Shown here in pieces: positions 35,601-43,922 of a stretch of DNA of 64,000 nt (position 1 is the first letter of the stretch; the number at the start of each line of letters is the position of its first letter). Location: the NCBI GenBank assembly GCA_022843465.1, contig JALHNO010000004.1, forward strand, positions 248,001-312,000, given 5' to 3'. The notes below the pieces were generated by a model. It had not been told where the DNA came from. It did no database searches and saw only the letters and a program-made list of their open reading frames with translations. Source of the stretch: Pseudomonadota bacterium. GTDB lineage: Bacteria; Pseudomonadota; Gammaproteobacteria; Xanthomonadales; Ahniellaceae. The translations under genes were made by a program, and so were the position numbers.

Positions 35601-35745
35601 CGATGACCTGCACGTCGGACAGATCCGGCAAGGCATCCAGCGGCGTGCGCAACACCGCATAGACGCCGGCTGCGGTCACCGCCAGCGACAACACGAGGAC
35701 CAGGAAGACGTTGCGGACCGACCACTCGATCAGGCGGGCAAGCAT
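32629..35745 (-). CDS. cusA: HME-RND Cu/Ag efflux pump, inner-membrane subunit (CusA-like)
   Basis: A 1038-residue protein from ATG 35745, with GAGGAG eight bases before; the frame extends upstream but over cusB. It opens MLARLIEWSVRNVFLVLVL, and the helix-4 region reads AIGAMVDAAIVMIENAHKHIE, the DAA form of the monovalent (Cu/Ag) HME class. EGTLLYMPASLPGMS and METSAR-type Met-rich periplasmic segments fit Cu(I) binding. It would export Cu(I) or Ag(I) across both membranes with CusB and CusC. The start is one base beyond the cusB stop. Confidence 0.92.
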   Translation of the reverse strand: MLARLIEWSVRNVFLVLVLSLAVTAAGVYAVLRTPLDALPDLSDVQVIVFTEVPGQGPQVVEDQVTYPLTTAMLAVPKSKVVRGFSFFGASFVYVIFEDGTDLYWARSRVLEYLNFASQKLPEGVTPTLGPDATGVGWVYQYALEGEQRSLDELRATQDWYVRYQLTKAPGVAEVASVGGFVRQYSVTVDPVRLRQYGIGLDRIMQVIAESNRDVGGRIVEMSETEYMVRGRGYLRGIADIEQLVLQAEGGTPVLISDVARVELVPDERRGIAELNGEGEVVGGIAVARYGENALAVIEGLKTKIAEIAGGLPEGVSLRAVYDRSDLIYRAIATLRWTLIEESLIVALVCVVFLFHARSALVAIIMLPIGVLIAFLAMRLLGMNSNIMSLGGIAIAIGAMVDAAIVMIENAHKHIERDDGSTPRSKLIVDACREVGPALFFSLLIITVSFLPVFALEAQEGRLFHPLAFTKTFAMAGGALLSVTLVPVLMLLFVRGKILPEAKNPVNRLLIALYRPVIAVVLRHKVATLLAALAVLLATAWPASRLGSEFMPTLNEGTLLYMPASLPGMSPTKAAELLQQQDRIIKSFPEVESVFGKAGRALTATDPAPLEMFETVINLKPEDQWRMGLTVDALIAEMDKALQFPGVANSWTMPIKARTDMLATGIRTPIGIKVFGTDLTEMERLAKQIEAVVREVPGTTSAYAERLTGGFYLDIQPDLRRLARYDLTVGAVQDVIAAALGGEMVTTTVEGRERFGVIVRYPRELRDSPEAIATQVLVPTMDGAQIPLGELADISVRKGAPSIRTENALLSAYIYVDTRDADLGAYVRRAQEAVAGEVTFPAGYYATWSGQYEYMQRAIAKMKIVVPLTLAIIFLLLYLNFRRVTESLIVMLSVPFALVGGVWLMWALDYNLSVAVAVGFIALAGVAAETGVVMLIYLDHALDERARRRRESGESLTVGDLTDAIIEGAVERVRPKMMTVVAIMAGLLPIMWSTGTGSEVMRRIAAPMVGGMVSSTILTLAVIPAIYALVKRRSLTRT

Positions 35746-35746
35746 G

Positions 35747-37198
35747 TCAGTGCTCTCCTCGGTGACCAGCGTGCGGATCGTCGGCAGGGGGCTCGTTGGA
35801 TTCAGTGGGAGTGCCGTGGCCATCGTGTGTCGAAGTCGATGCTGGAGGCGATTCGGTCGGCATCGTGTGACCGCTGTGGTCCTCAATCGGTGCGGAGTCA
35901 AGATTGCGACCGGTGGCCGGGATGGAGGGCTCGTCCACACCGTCTGCCGCGGTCGACAGGCCCTGCAGGGCCGACGTCAGGTTGCTCTCGGCATCGATAA
36001 GGAAGTTGGCCGACACCACCACCTCCTCGCCGACCGCGACGCCGTCCAGCACCGCGACTTGATCACCCGCACGTCGCCCGAGACGAACATCACGCGGTTC
36101 GAAGCGGCCCGGCGCAACCTGTACCAGCACGATCCGCCGTGTTCCGCTGTCGATCACAGCGGAGCGTGGCAAGACGATCGATTCCGCATCCGGGGTGCCG
36201 CCAAGCGTCACGTCACCGAACAGGCCGGGGCGCAGTGCACCGTCCTCGTTAGGCAGAACGATGCGCACGCCGATGGTGCGGCTGGCCATGTCGACGACCG
36301 GCTGGATGAAGTCGATAACGCCGTCGCGATACTCGCCGGGAAGGCTCGGCGTCTCGAAACGCGCGTCGTTGCCAGTCGCCAGATCAGCTGCCATCGATGT
36401 CGGCACCTGCGCCACGATCCAGACAGTGGACAGGTCCGCCAGCCGTAGCACCGTCTGCCCGGCTTCGAACCGGTCGCCCTCAACCACCATCTTGTCGATC
36501 ACCACCGCATCGGACGGCGCGGTGAGCACGAGGCGTGCGGGTGCGCCAGACATTGTAATCCGCCCTCCCGCCACCTCCCAGTTGCGTAGACGGGAATCGG
36601 CCGCGTCACGCAGCTGGCGCATGGCGTTGGCACTGGCCGGGTCGCTGGTGGCCAGGCGGCTGGCGGCCTCGTCGGCGATCCGGTATTCCTCCTGCGCGGC
36701 GAGCAAGTTCGGGCTGTAGAGGGTCATAAGCGGCTGACCGCGGCGCACCGGCATGCCGGTCTGGTTGGCGTGCAGCCGCTCGATCCAGCCCTCGAAGCGC
36801 GGCGCCACAACAAACTGCCTGGTTTCATCGACCTGCACGCTGGCGCTCACCCGCACTTCAGCGGACAGCCGATCAAGGGTAGCGATGTGTGTTCGCACGC
36901 CGAGCTTCTGGACCTTTTCCGGCGACAGCACGACGGTGCCGGACACCGATCGCGGTTCGCCGCCGGCATAGACCGGGATGTAGTCCATACCCATGCTGTC
37001 TTTCTTGGGCACTGGCGAGGTGTCCGGCAGACCCATCGGGTTGCGGTAATAGAGGATTTCAGGCTCGCCCTGCGGCGCAGCCGCAGCGTTCCCGGCTGCA
37101 TGTTCCGTTGGAGGCGCCGTCGACCGACCGAGCCACCAGCCCGCGCCAAGCGCCAGGAGCACGGACGCGCCCAATCCCATCCAGTTCGACATTTTCAT
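35747..37198 (-). CDS. cusB: Periplasmic adaptor of the Cus-type pump (CusB-like)
   Basis: A 483-residue adaptor with an N-terminal membrane anchor or signal (LGASVLLALGAGWWLG). ILYYRNPMGLPDTSPVPKKD followed by SMGMDYIPVY is the heavy-metal-binding motif of CusB-type adaptors. WIERLHANQTGMPVRRGQPLMTLYSP is the barrel-sandwich domain. The C-terminus ends in a His-rich stretch with DDPHAGHRGEH, which shares the DPHAGH motif of two other proteins in the window. Its start overlaps the cusC stop by four bases. Confidence 0.9.
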   Translation of the reverse strand: MKMSNWMGLGASVLLALGAGWWLGRSTAPPTEHAAGNAAAAPQGEPEILYYRNPMGLPDTSPVPKKDSMGMDYIPVYAGGEPRSVSGTVVLSPEKVQKLGVRTHIATLDRLSAEVRVSASVQVDETRQFVVAPRFEGWIERLHANQTGMPVRRGQPLMTLYSPNLLAAQEEYRIADEAASRLATSDPASANAMRQLRDAADSRLRNWEVAGGRITMSGAPARLVLTAPSDAVVIDKMVVEGDRFEAGQTVLRLADLSTVWIVAQVPTSMAADLATGNDARFETPSLPGEYRDGVIDFIQPVVDMASRTIGVRIVLPNEDGALRPGLFGDVTLGGTPDAESIVLPRSAVIDSGTRRIVLVQVAPGRFEPRDVRLGRRAGDQVAVLDGVAVGEEVVVSANFLIDAESNLTSALQGLSTAADGVDEPSIPATGRNLDSAPIEDHSGHTMPTESPPASTSTHDGHGTPTESNEPPADDPHAGHRGEH

Positions 37199-38496
37199 GG
37201 TGTGCTCCCAACCAGGGCGCGCAGTGCAGCAGCGCCAGAAAGTTCATCGCGCAACGCGTCGATTCGCGCCAGATCGGCGCCTTGCCAGGCCTCTAGTGCC
37301 TCCAGCAAGGTGGCGAAGTCGACATCGCCTACGCGATAGCTGGCCAGCGCCGAGGCGAAGTTCGCCTCGGTCTGGGGCAAAAGGGTGTCGCTGTACAGCG
37401 TGCGGCGCTGATTCGCGCTCGACCAGCGCGCCCAGGTCTCGCCAAAGCGAGCCTCGAGCGCGCTGAGCGTCTGATCGACTCGGGCACGCGCCGCGTCGCT
37501 GCGCAGCGCGGCCTCGCGCTCGCGTTCACGAAGCGCGCGGCGCTGAAATGGGATCTCGACCTCGAGCATCAGCTCGTAGCCATCCAGGCGATTGCCCATC
37601 TGCATCGCGCCCACCCCGACAGTAAGGTCGGGCAGGCGCCGACGCCGTTGCAGGTCGAGAGCCTGATCGGCAGCCGCCGCCATGGTGTTGCTCGCGCGTA
37701 GCGCCGGATGCGTCGCCCGGCGTACCGCTTGCAGACCGGCAACAAGTGTCGCGACGGGCGCTGTGATGGCTGGCTCGGCCGCGGGCGGGTGAAGCGCCGC
37801 ATCCGCCGGCCGGCCGAGCCGTGTGTTGAGTTGCGATACGGCTTCCTGTCGCATCGCCGTGCGCTCGATGCGCTCGGCCTGCATCTGGGTGCGGGCCACC
37901 TGGGCGCGAATCGCATCCTGCTGCGCGGCGATGCCCAGTGCGTAGCGCTCGCGTGCGACTGCTTCGACCTGGCCAAGCAGTTCAATCAGCCGATCCACGA
38001 CCTGCAATCCCGCGTCGGCATGCCAGTAGCGCACGTAGGCCTGCTCAGCTTCTGCCAGTCGGTCAAGCAGGATCGCGTCGCGCACTTCGCGCTGTGCATC
38101 GGCCTCACGACTTGCGATGTTGCGCGCCAGCCCCCGCTTGCCCCACAAAGGAAACGTCTGCCGGACGGTATAGGTAGCGGTATCAACATTGCCGGGCAAC
38201 AGGTTTGGTCGCTCGGCATCGATGCCTTGTAACCGGACACCGACCATCGGATCGGGAAGAGACCCGGCAGGTATCACGCGGGCCTCGGCCGCGTCCGCAT
38301 CGGCCTGCAGCGCGCGCAGTTCGGGATTGTGCTCGATCAGCCACGCTCGAATCGACGCCACGTCTCCCCCGGGGAGCGGTTCCTGTGCGACCAGTGGCAA
38401 TGGAATTGCCAACAGGACCGCAAACAGCCAGGCACCGCCTTGCCGGGGAAGAGCAGGCGTACGCCCGATGTCAGGGCGCACAGCAAAAAGTTTCAT
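37195..38496 (-). CDS. cusC: Outer-membrane channel of the Cus-type pump (CusC-like, TolC family)
   Basis: A 433-residue OEP protein with a secretion signal (GAWLFAVLLAIPLPLVAQ). LIEHNPELRALQADADAAEARV and GSLPDPMVGVRLQGID are the usual opening of the CusC group. Two long helical hairpin repeats follow. The first gene of the cusCBA operon, it overlaps cusB by four bases. No lipobox is seen. Confidence 0.87.
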   Translation of the reverse strand: MKLFAVRPDIGRTPALPRQGGAWLFAVLLAIPLPLVAQEPLPGGDVASIRAWLIEHNPELRALQADADAAEARVIPAGSLPDPMVGVRLQGIDAERPNLLPGNVDTATYTVRQTFPLWGKRGLARNIASREADAQREVRDAILLDRLAEAEQAYVRYWHADAGLQVVDRLIELLGQVEAVARERYALGIAAQQDAIRAQVARTQMQAERIERTAMRQEAVSQLNTRLGRPADAALHPPAAEPAITAPVATLVAGLQAVRRATHPALRASNTMAAAADQALDLQRRRRLPDLTVGVGAMQMGNRLDGYELMLEVEIPFQRRALREREREAALRSDAARARVDQTLSALEARFGETWARWSSANQRRTLYSDTLLPQTEANFASALASYRVGDVDFATLLEALEAWQGADLARIDALRDELSGAAALRALVGSTP

Positions 38497-38614
38497 GGTT
38501 GTTCCCTTGCCTGATGGTCGGACCAGAGCGATCCGCGGCCTGCAGCCACAACGTACGCTTGCGCGCTACGCAGCGATTAACCGGGCGCCGAGGCGTCCGG
38601 GCGTCGAGGCGGCA

Positions 38615-39010
38615 TCAAATCAGGAGGACGCTTGCGGGATGCTGTGTGGGTCGATGCCAGCCGGCCTGTCGACTCGGCGAGGGGGCAATGGTGCCCTGCG
38701 CCGCGAGGCGCCGCACCGAATCTACCGAAACCGGGGCCACGGGACCCAGAAACGGCACCAAGGGGGCACGTGAGTGGTCGGAACTGGCATCGCCCTGGTT
38801 GCAGTGTGCCTTGCAGACAGCGAGGTCGGTCCCATCACCTTGGTCGGTGCAGTCCGAATGCTCGGCGACTGTATCGGCCTGGGTGCTTGCTTTCGCCGAC
38901 CACTCGCAATCGGCATGCAACGCCAGCAACATTTGCGACCACAGCAATGCGGTGATCGCCAAAAGCGAAATCCGGGAAAACAGGCGTTGGTGGCGACGCA
39001 TCCGGTGCAT
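38615..39010 (-). CDS. Small Cys-rich exported protein, copper-cluster type
   Basis: A 131-residue protein with an N-terminal signal-like helix (ISLLAITALLWSQMLLALHA). CEWSAK, HSDCTD and LAVCKAHCNQGDASSDHSR supply Cys and His. The protein at 60619 is a clear paralogue (VCAAHCSQGDQSHESSR, ending HPTPLLLI versus HPASVLLI here). Both sit next to copper genes and resemble small DUF2946- or CopL-like copper proteins. An FNR-type box lies 42 bases upstream. The function is unknown. Confidence 0.55.
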   Translation of the reverse strand: MHRMRRHQRLFSRISLLAITALLWSQMLLALHADCEWSAKASTQADTVAEHSDCTDQGDGTDLAVCKAHCNQGDASSDHSRAPLVPFLGPVAPVSVDSVRRLAAQGTIAPSPSRQAGWHRPTQHPASVLLI

Positions 39011-39045
39011 GTTGTTGACCTTAGTATCTTGCGCGATGCAGGACC

Positions 39046-39059
39046 TTGATCAGGATCAA
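39046..39059. promoter_or_regulatory. FNR/Anr-type box TTGATCAGGATCAA
   Basis: A perfect match to the TTGAT-N4-ATCAA consensus. The centre is 42.5 bases upstream of the small Cys-rich gene start (39010), the usual class II activator distance if the message has a very short leader. It also lies 130 bases upstream of the ATP-grasp-like gene on the other strand. Confidence 0.65.
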
Positions 39060-39190
39060 CTACATGTGACTTGCGCCGGGGCGGAAGGTTCCCGCTATCC
39101 ATGCCGTGACTTCTTGGGGGCTACCATGAGTACGACTCTGGGGCCCGCTGCCTCGACTACTCGTGAACTGTCGCGCGTGACTACTCCGTC

Positions 39191-40543
39191 ATGATTACTG
39201 CCGCCCAGAAAGCCATGCAGCGCGTGCTTGAACGTTGCGGCGTGCCGTGCGCGAGCCCGAGCTCGGCGAAGAACCTGAATCGTTGCTGCTTCTGTCTGGC
39301 CGTCGATCCAGCCGAGGTGCGCGCGAACCTCAATCGCCTGCTTGATGCACATGGCGGCGCTGGGCAACTAAACGAGTCACACGCCAACCTGTTCTCAGCG
39401 CTACCGGTGTTCGTGCCGGAGAGCATGATCAAGCGCATGGCCGAGGCGGTACGAGCGTTGACCGCCGTCGCGACAACCGAGCCCTATCAGCGCGTGGCGC
39501 TCGGCCGGGCCCCGGATATCGCCCGCTACGACCCCGGCTCGCCTGGAGGCGTGCTTGGCTTCGATTTCCATCTCACCGCGACCGGGCCGAAGCTGATCGA
39601 GATCAACACCAATCCCGGTGGACTGCTGCTCAACGCGATGTTGGCTCAGGCGCAGCAGCCGTGCGTGCCGGAACTCGGCGTTGCCTTCGATGGCGCGGCC
39701 GCGGAACGTCGCACCTCAGAGATACTGATCGAGGAATGGAGTGCGCAAATTGCGGTCGATGGCGACGCAATCGTCGCGATCGTCGATGAAGCGCCTGAAG
39801 AACAGTTCCTGCATGCCGAGTTCGTACTCTTCCAGCGCCTGCTGGAAGCGCAGGGCTATCGAGCGGTTATCTGCGATCCCGCGACGCTTCACTACGCCGA
39901 GGGCGCGTTGTGGTTCGGTACACAACGCGTGGGCTTCGTCTACAACCGATTAACGGATTTTTCGCTTGCCGGCGCCCAGTTGGCGCCCCTGCGTGAGGCC
40001 TATGTCGCGGGCGCTGTCGCCCTGAGTCCGCATCCGCGCGCGCACGCGATATGGGCTGACAAACGCAACCTGTGCCAGCTCAGCGACCGCGACTTCTTGG
40101 CCAACTCCGGATTGTCTCGGGTCGAGCAGGATGTACTGGCCGAAGCGGTGCCCCTGACCGTGACCGTAACGGCTGACAATCGGGATGCACTCTGGCGCGA
40201 GCGCCGTGGCTGGTTCTTCAAACCGGCGGCAGGATTCGGCAGTCGTGCCAGTTATCGCGGCGACAAGCTCACCCACAAGGCCTGGGCCGCGATTGCCGAG
40301 CAGGCCTTTGTCGCCCAGGCCCTCGTGCCGCCCAGCGAACGCCACACCGGGATGGACGGCCGCCCGCTCAAAGTGGATGTGCGCTGCTACGCGTATCGCG
40401 GCGAGGCGCTGCTGTTCGCCGCTCGTCTGTATCAGGGCCAGACCACCAACTTTCGCACCCCCGACGGCGGCTTCGCGCCGGTGCTGACCCTGCTCGCTCC
40501 GTACCAGCCCGCGTTGATGCCAGTCTCGGGGTGGGCTGACTGA
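39191..40543 (+). CDS. Circularly permuted ATP-grasp-like protein, unknown substrate
   Basis: A 450-residue protein. FDFHLTATGPKLIEINTNPGG (about residues 121-141) resembles the metal-binding strand of ATP-grasp enzymes (E-x-N). GWFFKPAAGFGSRASYRGDKL (about 340-360), followed by AFVAQALVPP and KVDVRCYAYRG, resembles the lysine and glycine-rich loop and hinge. The metal-binding element comes before the lysine loop, the reverse of the normal order, as in circularly permuted ATP-grasp families. These ligases usually join a carboxylate to an amine. The gene stands alone on the plus strand between two minus-strand operons. I do not recognise the substrate. Confidence 0.55.
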   Translation: MITAAQKAMQRVLERCGVPCASPSSAKNLNRCCFCLAVDPAEVRANLNRLLDAHGGAGQLNESHANLFSALPVFVPESMIKRMAEAVRALTAVATTEPYQRVALGRAPDIARYDPGSPGGVLGFDFHLTATGPKLIEINTNPGGLLLNAMLAQAQQPCVPELGVAFDGAAAERRTSEILIEEWSAQIAVDGDAIVAIVDEAPEEQFLHAEFVLFQRLLEAQGYRAVICDPATLHYAEGALWFGTQRVGFVYNRLTDFSLAGAQLAPLREAYVAGAVALSPHPRAHAIWADKRNLCQLSDRDFLANSGLSRVEQDVLAEAVPLTVTVTADNRDALWRERRGWFFKPAAGFGSRASYRGDKLTHKAWAAIAEQAFVAQALVPPSERHTGMDGRPLKVDVRCYAYRGEALLFAARLYQGQTTNFRTPDGGFAPVLTLLAPYQPALMPVSGWAD

Positions 40544-40655
40544 CGCGGACCGCGGTGTCAGGGGGATCGTGTTCGCCAATCGCGCGTCGTCGCCTCGCGC
40601 AACTGACCTGGCCGTTCGCACGCTGATACGCACGGCAACTACGACTGGCAGTTCC

Positions 40656-42239
40656 TCACAATCCTTCAGAGCGAAACACCGCGGCGATCAGCTTCAGGCT
40701 CAATCCGGCGGCAGCCACGAAAGCGACGACCGCTGCAATCGGAACGCCGTACAGCCAAGGGCCTGCGCTATGCAGCATGAGCACCGCCCCGCCCACGTAG
40801 AGCCCCAGTGCCAGCAGCGCCAGCACCATGCGATTACCGACCCGCTCCAACCGCGACTCCAGTCGCTCCAGCCCGCGGTGATGGATCGCGATGGGGGGAC
40901 GACCATCATCGGCCTGCGCCTGTTGCAGCCAGTGGCTGAGCAGCCGCGGTAGGTCGCGCACGCTCCTGAGCGCGAGTTGACCAGCGGGGCGCGGTCCGGC
41001 CGGGCCGGCGACGGGCGCTGCCAGGGCCGTCTGCAGCACCTCGCGTCGCTTCATCAACTCGCCGACCAGATCGAAGCGCGGGTCCAGCGCTCGCAGTGTG
41101 CTCTCCAGCAGGAACAGCGCCCGCAGCAGCACCAGCAGGTGACGTGGGATGCGGAAGTGTTCTCCGGCACCAAGCTGCGCGATGCGCCACAGCGTCTCGG
41201 CCAGCGACCATTCGGCCAGCGGCTGGCCTTGCAGTTCGGCAAGGATCGTGTCGATGCCGCGCTGCAGCGCGCGGCGGTCGAACGCGCCGGCGACGAAGCC
41301 GAGTTCAATCGCAGATGCAAGCGCCGCCTCGGCATCACGATAGATCACGGCTTCAAGCATTCTGCCCAAGGCCTGCCGGGACAGCGTATCAAGGCTGCCC
41401 ACCAGGCCGAAGTCATGCAGGCACAGCCGTCCGTCATCGCGTGCAAAAAGGTTGCCTGGATGCGGATCGGCGTGGAACGCGCCGACTACGAAGAGCTGAT
41501 GAAGATAGGCGTCGAGCAGCGAAACCGCCAGCTCCTCGCCTGCGGGCGTGCCGAAGCGCTCGGACACAGGGCGTCCCGGCGCAAACTCCTGGACCATCAC
41601 ATCGGCCGTGACCAGTGGGTCGATCACGGCGGGCACATGGAGGCCGCCCTGCTGCCGCAAGGCTGCGGCGAGGCGGCGGACATTCTGCGCCTCGTGGCGC
41701 AGGTCGAGTTCGCCGAACAGCTGCTTGCCGAGTTCGTCGATCAATGCCAGTGGACGCTGTCGTCGCAGTCCCGGCAGCAGCCATGTCGCCCCACGCACAA
41801 TGCGCCGCAGCAGTCGCAGGTCGCGCCCTACCTGACGCACGATTCCCGGTCGACGCACCTTGACGATCACCGCACGACCATCGGGCATCTCGGCGCGATG
41901 AATCTGCGCCACCGAGGCGGCCGCCAGCGGCTGTGTGTCGAAGCGAGCGAACAACTGATCCAGCGGCGCGCCGAACGCCGTCTCAATGGCCACGATTGCC
42001 TCGGCGCCAGGAAACGGCGCGACCCGGCTTTGCAGTTCTGCGAGCGCGTCACGATAAGCCTTCGGCAGCAGGTCCATGCGCAGACTCAGGCCCTGGGCGA
42101 GCTTGATGAACGTCGTACCAAGACGTTCGATGGTTTGTTTGAAGCGTTGCGGAAGCTCCTGCGGCCTGTGGCGCAGCCACGCCAATGCGAATCCGCCAAA
42201 AGCCAGGATGATCTCGATACTGCGTGGCGTGCGTAGCAT
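40656..42239 (-). CDS. UbiB/ABC1-family atypical kinase
   Basis: A 527-residue protein. IKLAQGLSLRMDLLPKAYRDALAELQ (KxGQ-type motif), PLAAASVAQIHRAEM (Ala-rich loop), VIVKVRRPGI (Lys) and HADPHPGNLFARDDGRLCLHDFGLVG (catalytic and metal Asp) are all present, and two C-terminal hydrophobic helices follow. The family supports ubiquinone or other isoprenoid-lipid handling through ATPase activity. Chromosomal ubiB is normally next to ubiE and ubiJ, which are absent, so this is an accessory paralogue. It is the last gene of the long minus-strand run. Confidence 0.85.
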   Translation of the reverse strand: MLRTPRSIEIILAFGGFALAWLRHRPQELPQRFKQTIERLGTTFIKLAQGLSLRMDLLPKAYRDALAELQSRVAPFPGAEAIVAIETAFGAPLDQLFARFDTQPLAAASVAQIHRAEMPDGRAVIVKVRRPGIVRQVGRDLRLLRRIVRGATWLLPGLRRQRPLALIDELGKQLFGELDLRHEAQNVRRLAAALRQQGGLHVPAVIDPLVTADVMVQEFAPGRPVSERFGTPAGEELAVSLLDAYLHQLFVVGAFHADPHPGNLFARDDGRLCLHDFGLVGSLDTLSRQALGRMLEAVIYRDAEAALASAIELGFVAGAFDRRALQRGIDTILAELQGQPLAEWSLAETLWRIAQLGAGEHFRIPRHLLVLLRALFLLESTLRALDPRFDLVGELMKRREVLQTALAAPVAGPAGPRPAGQLALRSVRDLPRLLSHWLQQAQADDGRPPIAIHHRGLERLESRLERVGNRMVLALLALGLYVGGAVLMLHSAGPWLYGVPIAAVVAFVAAAGLSLKLIAAVFRSEGL

Positions 42240-42352
42240 GGTGGACGCGTCTCCTCGGGCAGACTAGCGCAATTCGCCGTCATGGCTGCTGTACTTTACG
42301 ACCGAGCCATCCTCTGCGAGTAGGTCGATCTGCTGCGCCACCCAACACTTCT

Positions 42353-43846
42353 TCACAACACTGGTGCCATCAAATAGGCCGCGCGGGACGCTACGCGGAA
42401 CCAGAACGGCTTTTCATCGACTTCGCCAGCAGCCATTTCCCTGGATCGAAGAAAATCCTCTTCGAACATTTCGCCCACTTCCATGGCGAACGTCTGATCG
42501 TTGACGATGGCGCTGATTTCAAAGTTCAGTCGGAACGAGCGATTGTCCAGATTGACCGTCGTGATCGCAGCCGTGTGGTCGTCGACCAGGATCGCCTTTC
42601 CATGCAGGAATCCCGCCTGATACCGGTGAACCTTGACTCCGGCATCAAGCATCGGACCGACAAAGGCATAGGCTGCGTAGTACAGCAGGGCATTGTCGGG
42701 TTTCTCCGGTATCAGGATCCGCACATCGACACCAGACAACGCGGCCAACTTCAACATGCCCTGTACGCCCTCGTCCGGCACGAAGTACGGACTGGAAATC
42801 CAGATGCGCTGGCGGGCGCTATGGATGAGCTGCTGCACCATCAAGCTGGCTGTATCGAAGCGGTCGGCCGGTCCGGACGGAAGAATCAGGACCGCTGCGT
42901 CACCCTCGGAAGCAGCGGGGTTCCAGGGCAACTCCAGGATCTCTCCCGTGGCCCAGTACCAGTCCTCGACAAACGAATGCTGCAGATTGAGCGCGGCCGG
43001 ACCATCCACGCGCAGGTGCGTGTCCCGCCAGGCACCGATCCGCGCGTCCGTGCCCAGGTACTCGCTGGCGATGTTGAAACCGCCCAGCCATCCGTGCGCA
43101 CCATCTGTCACCAGCAGCTTGCGATGATTGCGGAAGTTGAACTGGAAGCGGTTTCCTGAACCGCGAGTAGAGTGGAATCTGTGAACGCTCACGCCGGCGT
43201 CAGCAAGCTTTTCAACGTACGCGTTCGGTAGCGCATAGCTCCCGATCTCGTCGTAAAGCAGATACACAGCCAGGCCGGCCTCGGCTTGCTCGATCAAGCG
43301 ATCCTGCAGCGCGCGGCCGACCTCGTCATCCCGAAGGATGTACGTCTGGACAAGGACGTACTGGCGAGCCGCCGCGATACCCTCGAAGAGACTGTTGAAG
43401 GCGGCCTCGCCGTCGACGAGGATCTGCAGACGGTTGTCGAAAAGGAAGTGACTCTTGGCCAGGGCTTCAAGTGCGCCAAACCGGTGCGGATCATCAGTCG
43501 CCTGCGAGCGGAAGGATCGGAGCGCTTTCCGAGTATCCCCCAACGATGCAGCGAGCTCGCTGTCCAGGTCTCGCCTGGAGATCACGTAACCCTGAAACTT
43601 GGTCCGTCCGAAGACCCAATACACGGGAACGGACACATACGGAATCGTATTGAGGGCCACGATCCAGGCTACGGTTCCCTGCGGCGTGCGAGTGTCCATC
43701 AGCGCGTGTAGGGACGACACGAAACCCAGGGCATGCGAGAAAAGCAGGAAGCCCAGAAGAAGACGGCGTCGCCCCCGCTTCCTAGGCCGAAGTCTCTGAT
43801 CGGCGGGCTGCTGCGATTGCTCGCCATCCTTGAGTTTGGCTGTCAT
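42353..43846 (-). CDS. cls: Cardiolipin synthase-like phospholipase D family enzyme
   Basis: A 497-residue protein. Two N-terminal membrane helices (LLLGFLLFSHALGFV; VAWIVALNTIPYVSVPVYWVFG) are followed by two HKD motifs: HRKLLVTDGAHGWLGG (about residue 247) and HGKAILVDDHTAAITTVNLDNRS (about 420). This is the bacterial Cls layout, joining two phosphatidylglycerols to cardiolipin plus glycerol. It is presumably an accessory copy altering membrane composition under stress. It follows the nuclease-like gene by 76 bases. Confidence 0.88.
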   Translation of the reverse strand: MTAKLKDGEQSQQPADQRLRPRKRGRRRLLLGFLLFSHALGFVSSLHALMDTRTPQGTVAWIVALNTIPYVSVPVYWVFGRTKFQGYVISRRDLDSELAASLGDTRKALRSFRSQATDDPHRFGALEALAKSHFLFDNRLQILVDGEAAFNSLFEGIAAARQYVLVQTYILRDDEVGRALQDRLIEQAEAGLAVYLLYDEIGSYALPNAYVEKLADAGVSVHRFHSTRGSGNRFQFNFRNHRKLLVTDGAHGWLGGFNIASEYLGTDARIGAWRDTHLRVDGPAALNLQHSFVEDWYWATGEILELPWNPAASEGDAAVLILPSGPADRFDTASLMVQQLIHSARQRIWISSPYFVPDEGVQGMLKLAALSGVDVRILIPEKPDNALLYYAAYAFVGPMLDAGVKVHRYQAGFLHGKAILVDDHTAAITTVNLDNRSFRLNFEISAIVNDQTFAMEVGEMFEEDFLRSREMAAGEVDEKPFWFRVASRAAYLMAPVL

Positions 43847-43922
43847 TGATTGGGCGCCTCGGGTCAGTAGGAAGCCGCCGCGAGGCCGATTAGCAGAAGC
43901 AGGCTGGGCATCCAGGACCGTT

